From assembly GCA_020080175.1 (NCBI GenBank), contig JAGHQL010000086.1, positions 44,319 through 108,318 on the forward strand: DNA of 64,000 nucleotides, written 5' to 3'. Of the stretch, positions 58,237 to 64,000 are shown one piece after another; positions within the stretch are counted from its first letter, which is position 1, and each line of letters begins with the position of its first letter. The position numbers and the translations under genes were made by a program. Origin of the DNA: Glutinoglossum americanum (lineage: Eukaryota; Ascomycota; Geoglossomycetes; Geoglossales; Geoglossaceae). Below the pieces are notes generated by a model. It saw nothing but the letters and a program-made list of their open reading frames with translations. It did not search any database and was not told the origin of the DNA.

Positions 58237-60654
58237 ACCTACCATGTCCAGGAACAAGCTACCGCCCTGTAATTTGCTATTGTCAAATTTCAGAAAGAGC
58301 CACCAAGTGATGTTGGATGTAAGATTGATAGAGCACCCCCTACAGAGTAATCATTCCAGGGTCTTTCCAGGCTTTATTCCGCCTGCAACCCTAGTTATTT
58401 GGTCACAAGTGTAGACCTTGGCTTTCATTGGTTAAGATTTGATTCGACCGCGAAAAGTTCTCTCTCGGATCTTATTGGTTCGCATATCTGCAGTTAAGCT
58501 CCAATAGCTAAATTTATCTTCGGTCCGGCGGCTGCCTCAATGGGCAAGTACCGCCAAAGGGTTCCCCAACCCATTAGCGTTCCAGAGTTTATACCACATA
58601 CACGATGAGAGCGGCTTGTCCCCTAGGGCGAACATACCATTTTTTTCATTTTCCCCACTCCTCGACTAGCAATGATACAGGGGAGATTCGCTTCACCTTA
58701 TTAGGGTGGATATCAAATGTCAATGTTGCCAGGGGCTAGAAAGTAGCTACACGTATGTACAGTTACATGCACGGTCACCCCGAGTGAAATACCCGTGGCC
58801 GGTCGAAATACTGGCAGTGGCTCGATAGGGTAGAGCTCCCCCATCCAGCACGACGGAAATTTGTTAAGATTCCGCTTAGTGATCTCGATTCGCGCCATCC
58901 CTTCTAAACTGTGCCGCATGCCATTTCTCCCTCGGGATCAATGAAGAAAAACGCACCAAGCAAATATAGACACTAACCGGCCGCCCCGCGGTGCAACTGG
59001 GGAAGGTTGAGGGGGGTTGAATATCCATAGAAAAAATGAACGGCTCGAATACCAACCTCCTGTTCCTGAGACTTCGGAGAACCAGGACACGTACCTCCGG
59101 CTAAGAGCAAGGGACCTGGTCGGATAATTGACATCTGGATACTGGGGATTATTCCTAGGAGAGCTCCCAAAATAAATTCACAACATCTTCGGGAATTCAT
59201 GTAATTGAAACAAACCTCCACGCGTTCTCATCCTTCGGACGTCACTCAAGCTAGGAGCGGAGATCCCCAGGGTGGTGTCGTCTATTCTCACGATAGAGAC
59301 CCCTGCTTAGGATTCCACCGAAGACGTAAGTCCCCATAAAAAGGCATGAATAGATGACCCGGAATGGGTGCAGTTCATCAGCACGTTGTGACCACTCCGA
59401 GCTCGTGCATACTTCACCGTCGAATACGAGCGAGAAACATTAACTCCGCATCATATCCCTTGCTGCCCCGAAAAAGGCGGGATTGGATGCGTTGGCCCGT
59501 GCGGGTGCGGCTCGCTTTCCAAGAATAGAACCGATCTATATTTGGTGTCTCACGTCCCTGTCCGAGAGACTCGGAAAAGAGCCTCAAACAAGCTTACCGC
59601 CTACGATCTCGAACATTGCTTATCCTATATCCCGTTTGGAACGGTTGACCAGAAAGGATCCGATGATGTGAGCTCTCGAGATCCTAACCCTGCCTTCCAA
59701 CGCGTAACGTGCAAGCCTCACTTTAGCTGAAGCGAGTTGCAAAAATACAAAATACACAGAGCAGAGATCCTGCTCAGCCCTATACCAGTAATCGGAACGG
59801 AAGCTTCCGCTACGCGTGTGCGGCGGAGGAATGGGGCACTTCGCAAGCCCGAAAAAGCTTCGATATGGAAGTCTCGTTTTTCCCTGCATGATTCTTCGCC
59901 GGAACAAAAAAGTGGATCGAACGTCCAATCAATATACACAAGTCGAATGTTCGAGGAGGGGAACCAATGACCCCCCCGTACGTCTACCCCAAAGCGGATA
60001 GCAGCCACATTGATTCTCGCCGCATGGGGAGAATAAATCATAACGTTCCTTGCAGCCAGATGACCTTGCCTGCATGGCTAGCGGAAATTAGGTCATCAAA
60101 CAACCGAAGCTTGTATGTAGAGCACGATACACAACCACGGAAGACGGGACAGTTATAGAAATGGGAATGGGAAGGGAGGACGTGCATGCGGAAAAACCCC
60201 GGTTGGGCAGGCATATGGGAGGCAACGAGGATGAAGACGAAGGAGAAGGCGAGGACGAGGGAAACAATAGCCCGCAGAGACGGGGGGGGGAGATGCAACC
60301 TCCAGAGTCTGGGTGCGTGCCGAGCTCAGAGTCCAGGAGCAAGCGAAATGTCGCCTGGAGAGACATCGCTTCTCTAGCAGTTCTACGCTTATTCGATGGG
60401 AAGACGAGATTGGACATCTCATCACGGGACGCGTGCTCGGGCGAGCCGCGACCCCCAGTTCCTTGTCGATAGAGCGAGAGGCGATAACAGGATCCCGGAA
60501 GAAAAGAAAAAAAGAAAAGAAGGAAAAAAAAAAAAGAGGGCGCGAGACGGCGAGACGGCGAAATGGCGAAACAGGAAAATGTGGGTGGTGGGGAACGGGG
60601 AGGGGAACGGGGAGGGAGAGGGAGGCGAGTAGGCAAGTAGGCAGGCAGGTCGGC

Positions 60655-60717
60655 AAGCGGTGCAAGCAGTGCAAGCAGTGCAAGCAGTGCACGCAGTGCA
60701 AGCAGGCAAGCAGGCAA
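60655..60717. repeat. Tandem repeat of a 9-bp GTGCAAGCA-type unit
   Basis: About five near-identical 9-base units (with GTGCACGCA as a variant) flanked by related GGCAAGCA units. It lies in the long upstream region of the MADS-box gene. The 9-base period keeps frame on both strands, which creates open frames with Cys-Thr-Ala repeats that are not real genes. Confidence 0.9.
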
Positions 60718-61235
60718 GGAGGAAGCGGAATCCACTAAAATAGCTGCATTTGTTATAATTAGCGGTCATTTCCATTGGCCCGTTAAGCCTGAAACGCCCT
60801 TAAACGGCTCAACATGGGTCAATTTGCAGCGACTCGGTTGGCTGGCGTGCGGAAATTTGGTTTGGCGCCTTTGGCCTCTGCGCCGCCCGACTCGCTGCCT
60901 GCGTCCTGCCCGCCCACGCTCCGACTTATATTTAGAAAGGCCCGTTCCCACTTCCCGACCTGCCTTGCACACTGCTCAACACCCCAAACCGAAAAAAACA
61001 CTGTGCACCAAAAAGCCCCCCTCCACCCACGGTAGCCGTTGCAGATCCAACCCACGACCAGGCACTACAAAGTCCATCGTCCCCGCGCGCTATATCTAGC
61101 CTTTTCTCTCTCTTCCTCCACACTCCCTCTGCAGCTCTCCCACAACCACCCTCGGCTTCCGTTTGAGGAAGTGGATCTCCTTGCACGCAGCTGTTTCCTT
61201 TTAGTCCCTCCTTGTTCCTGAGCTGTGTCTCCCTC

Positions 61236-61254
61236 ACCGCCGCCGCCGCCGCCG
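61236..61254. repeat. CCG trinucleotide run in the MADS-box leader
   Basis: About six CCG/CGC triplets in a row, within the presumed 5' leader about 200 bases before the ATG. Confidence 0.85.
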
Positions 61255-61298
61255 CTCTAGAGAGAAGCCCGAGGCTCTGTGCGGCTTTCGCATATTTT

Positions 61299-61333
61299 CG
61301 ACCTCACCCCGACCTCACCTCGACCTCACCTCA
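61299..61333. repeat. Three tandem copies of a CGACCTCACC unit
   Basis: Three 11-base copies (the last shorter) of CGACCTCACCN directly repeated in the presumed leader of the MADS-box gene. Confidence 0.85.
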
Positions 61334-61458
61334 CTAGGGCTTGCTCCGTCGGTTCCTTTTTCCACCATCCTCGACAAACTCCTCCGCTCCGCTCATCATC
61401 CACCGTCGCGCGAACCGCTTCCGCCGCACCTCGTCGTGCAGTTTGACGTCTAGTCGCT

Positions 61459-63314
61459 ATGGGTCGGAGAAAAATCGAGATCAAGGCGATCAAGGATGAT
61501 CGGAATCGTTCGGTGTAGGTCTCCGTCCTCGCCCGTCGCGCGCGTCACGCAACGCGCGCGGCCAGAGCCGTTTGCTGATCGTTGGGTCAAATCCAACAGC
61601 ACGTTTCTCAAGCGTAAGGGCGGTCTTTTCAAGAAGGCGCACGAGTTATCCGTGCTCTGTTCGGTCGACGTCGCCGTCATAATCTTTGGTCATAACAAGA
61701 AACTACATCAATTCTGTTCGGGAGACATCAATGAAATCCTCGGGCGACACCAATACGTACGTGTTTACCTCTCTCACCTCCCACGCTGGGCTGCTTATTA
61801 TTTAGTCTGGACGTCTTCATACCCATTGAAACCGTTGCTAACGTCTCGTTCAAAAGTATGGCAACGCGCACGAACACAAGGGGCCTGCCGACTTCAATGG
61901 CAAGAGGGATATGGAGGAAGACGACGACGACGACCAGATGTCCCCTCCGCCCGAGTCACACTCCTCACAAGACCACCAGATGATCCCTCCACATCTACAG
62001 AATCAGCCTGGTTATACGCACATGAGACACCACACACCCTCTGCCTCCCCACCCATCCCCTCAAACGGAGTCGCATTCCATCACCGCCAACACACCCCAC
62101 AACCTCAAGTGATGTCGCGGCCATCCTCAAGAAATGCCGTCCGGCGAACAAGTTCGAATCTCGTCCCTCAGAACCACCCTCAAGTGTCGCAACCACAACC
62201 ACCTCCAATCTCAAATGGCTACGCTTACATGCCAAACCCGCCCATCTATAACCCTCAAGCAGGTGCCGGCATGCCTGTACAGCCACAGCCGCACATGGGT
62301 CAACCCCCATACCAATTCAATCCTCACGCCCACCCCCAAGCCCAGCAAGCCTACCTACAGGACCAGAGGAGATCATCCATGCCGCCAGCATTTCCACAAG
62401 ACCACCCACAAGGTAGACCAGAGGTATCGCCTCCGCAGCCACCACCACGACCCCTCGATCAACAGCCTGAGAAAAGGGCACCCGCCAAGTCTCGAAGCAT
62501 CTTCACGCCCATCGACGAGAGCCGCTCGCTGTTAGCTCAGCATTGGGGGTTCGGCACCACGACGAACGAACCAGCAGCCAAGAATGAGCCGGCGGTCAAG
62601 CAAGAAACGCCGAACCGCTCGCAATCCGTGGATGCTGGTAGCATGTCGAGAAAGAACGGGCAAAAGTCCACAGCGCCGAGACCCGCACAAGCCCCAGTTC
62701 CTCCACACCGCTCGAGCTCCGGATCGTCACTACCGGACATCGCCCCGCCTCCACGAAACGGCAATTCCATGGGAAATCAAGCACAAGGCGCCAAAAGACC
62801 AAGGCTTAAAGTGCAGATCCCCAGCGAACAGTCGGACGCAGGAAGTGCAACCGCAGACGACTCGCCTCGCGAATCCGCCGGAACGACGGGAGGTGCGCCA
62901 TCAGCGAAGATCGGTACGGATGGAAGTCACTCGTCAGGAGTGGTACTCCCCCCACCGTCTCCAAGCGCGAGTGCATTGCTCAGCGCAGGCGCTCAAGGCC
63001 CACCAAATCCTTTCGCCAGGCCCCATCCCCCGGGCTCAACGGCACCGAGTAATAACATCGAAACACCCATCTCCGCCCTACCCAGTAGATTTGTGGCCGA
63101 CGGCCTCCTTCCTTCCCCCGGCAGCTTCTACCCAGAGTGGGGTTTTGGCCGAGCTGGTGGCGACTCGAACATGCTTCCCAGTCCGCTGAACTTCCAGACG
63201 CCCATCGTGGGAAACGGTCCATCTTTCCTACGTGACGAGCCGGAGATGAACGGGAAGAGAAAGAGTCCCGGGTCGGATCAATCAGATTCAGGCCCAAAGA
63301 GGATCAAGACATAA
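61459..63314 (+). CDS. RLM1: RLM1/MEF2-type MADS-box transcription factor
   Basis: DNA-binding factor of the Mef2 type; yeast Rlm1 acts below the cell-wall-integrity MAP kinase. Three exons (61459-61514, 61600-61756, 61857-63314) encode 556 residues. The MADS domain occupies residues 1-60: '[20 protein letters not shown]', '[20 protein letters not shown]', '[17 protein letters not shown]'. The first intron interrupts it after Ser-Val. The rest is Pro/Gln/Ser-rich with a polyacidic patch (Glu-Glu-Asp x5), a '[20 protein letters not shown]' motif typical of Rlm1/SmpA proteins, several Ser/Thr-Pro sites for MAP kinase, and '[16 protein letters not shown]'. It ends in a nuclear-localisation-like 'GPKRIKT'. 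It sits after a long repeat-rich leader. Confidence 0.93.
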
Positions 63315-64000
63315 CATGAAAGAAAAAGAAAGAAGAAAAGAAAGGAAAAAAAAAAAAGAAAAGGGCAACGGAGGGGAGGGAACAGGATGGGGAACGGGGG
63401 TAATGTCTCTACTCTTTTTTTTCTTTTTTTTCTTTTTCCGACGTCTTCACGAGGTGATTCCTTTAACGGTTACTGGGAGGTTTTTGTTTTTATCAATTAA
63501 GAGTGATAATGTTACGTTGCAAGGGAGGGATACCCCTGCTGGCGCAAAAACGAGTTTTTTGATTTCTTCTCTTTTTTTTTTTTTTCCTCTTTTTCCCGTT
63601 GTTATTTGATACGTTTTTTTTTTTTTTGACTGTTCTTTTAAAGCGGTCAAAACATGATGGATACAGTCGCTTCAATTTTTTTTTTCCCCGCTATAGCATC
63701 CTCCCCCCCCCCCCCCCCCCTTTTTTTTTTTTTCTTGTTTTCTTCGATACAGGAGCGGGAATGGGTAAAAAAACGCCCGGAGCCTGAAACCAAAAAAACT
63801 ATTTCGAAAAAATTCCTAAAACGTCCTCCGTTCCGGCTCTTTTTTTTCCCACCTTTTACCCGTAGATATATCCCAATCCCCCCTTCAGGCAACTCGTCAG
63901 AGCTCGCTCCCCCCCTTCTACCTCCTACCTCTCTCTCTCTCCCCCCCCCCTCCCACCACAGCATGAAACCCACCCCCCCCCCCCCCCCCCCCCCACCCCC
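63315..64000. other. 3' flank with homopolymers
   Basis: Downstream of the MADS-box gene to the window end: A-rich, then many T runs (8-15), C runs at about 63704-63720 and 63968-64000, and CT repeats near 63930. No coding sequence is supported. Confidence 0.6.

Larger units (their letters stand above)
57488..61458. other. Gene-poor interval, about 4 kb
   Basis: No supportable coding sequence, tRNA or rRNA. The right end is GA- and GC-rich with simple repeats and must contain the promoter and long leader of the MADS-box gene. The left two thirds are near-average in composition. Two inverted CCAAT boxes (ATTGGTT) lie near 58429 and 58471. I searched by eye for U-snRNA cores and B-box motifs and found none. 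Confidence 0.5.

Noticed and set aside
60088-60735. Long overlapping leftward frames rich in Leu/Ala/Cys-Thr repeats
   Set aside because: They are produced by the 9-base tandem repeat and by GA-rich low-complexity sequence; all frames stay open there.
57488-61458. Possible tRNA, 5S rRNA or U-snRNA genes in the gene-poor island
   Set aside because: I looked by eye for B-box (GGTTCGANTCC-type) motifs, the U6 central motif and 5S-like sequence on both strands and saw none. A covariance-model scan would be needed to exclude them firmly.
1-64000. CRISPR arrays, operons, insertion sequences or other prokaryotic features
   Set aside because: The window is spliced eukaryotic DNA throughout. No regularly spaced repeats or terminal inverted repeats flanking a transposase were seen.

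Overview
This is a stretch of nuclear chromosome from a filamentous ascomycete fungus (Pezizomycotina). The genes are eukaryotic, compact and interrupted by short GT..AG introns of about 50-100 bases. Most products are fungal housekeeping proteins, several in families typical of or restricted to fungi (LMBD1, DUF3844, MSB1/DUF1708, TVP23, RCR, Rlm1-type MADS factor, PWP1). I could not fix the class. The many small exons (27 and 36 nt in the alanyl-tRNA synthetase, 8 nt in a disulfide isomerase, seven exons in the Ssb Hsp70) suggest an intron-rich lineage. I see 26 protein genes, one pseudogene relic, and no tRNA, rRNA, CRISPR or intact transposon. Most gene models were assembled by hand from splice sites and phase; for the large majority the exon lengths sum to an intact frame.

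Layout. 0-9 kb: 3' part of a lysosomal cobalamin-transporter-like gene (LMBD1), CKS1 (cell-cycle kinase subunit, four small exons), RSC4 (bromodomain chromatin remodeller subunit) and SSB (ribosome-associated Hsp70). 9-19 kb: CDC26 (APC/C), an RGG-rich mitochondrial protein, mitochondrial ribosome recycling factor, an ER DUF3844 protein, a mitochondrial membrane protein of unknown function and a ZIP zinc transporter. 19-28 kb: cyclophilin H, a RING-H2 membrane ligase, an unrecognised conserved nuclear-type protein and ALA1 with a probable dual (mitochondrial/cytosolic) start. 28-43 kb: mainly endomembrane genes, namely VPS8 (CORVET), GPALPP1-like, an RCR-type PY-motif protein, a HDEL-tailed disulfide isomerase, VTA1 (ESCRT/Vps4 cofactor) and TVP23 (Golgi), followed by a CitE/CLYBL-like lyase. 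44-57 kb: MSB1 (polarity), PRP16 (spliceosomal DEAH helicase), a frameshifted relic of chorismate synthase, a conserved hypothetical protein and PWP1 (WD40, ribosome biogenesis). 57.5-61.4 kb is a gene-poor interval with simple repeats, and the window ends with an RLM1/MEF2-type MADS-box factor and homopolymer-rich sequence.

There is no operon-like logic. Many neighbours are divergent pairs that share short promoters (ALA1 and its neighbour 132 bp apart, TVP23/CLYBL 262 bp, disulfide isomerase/VTA1 279 bp), and the convergent pairs have T-, A- or C-rich 3' spacers. The most notable items are the 8-nt microexon encoding part of the lead-in to the CGHC active site of the disulfide isomerase, the chorismate synthase relic, and the dual-start ALA1. 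I found no convincing new multi-gene system.
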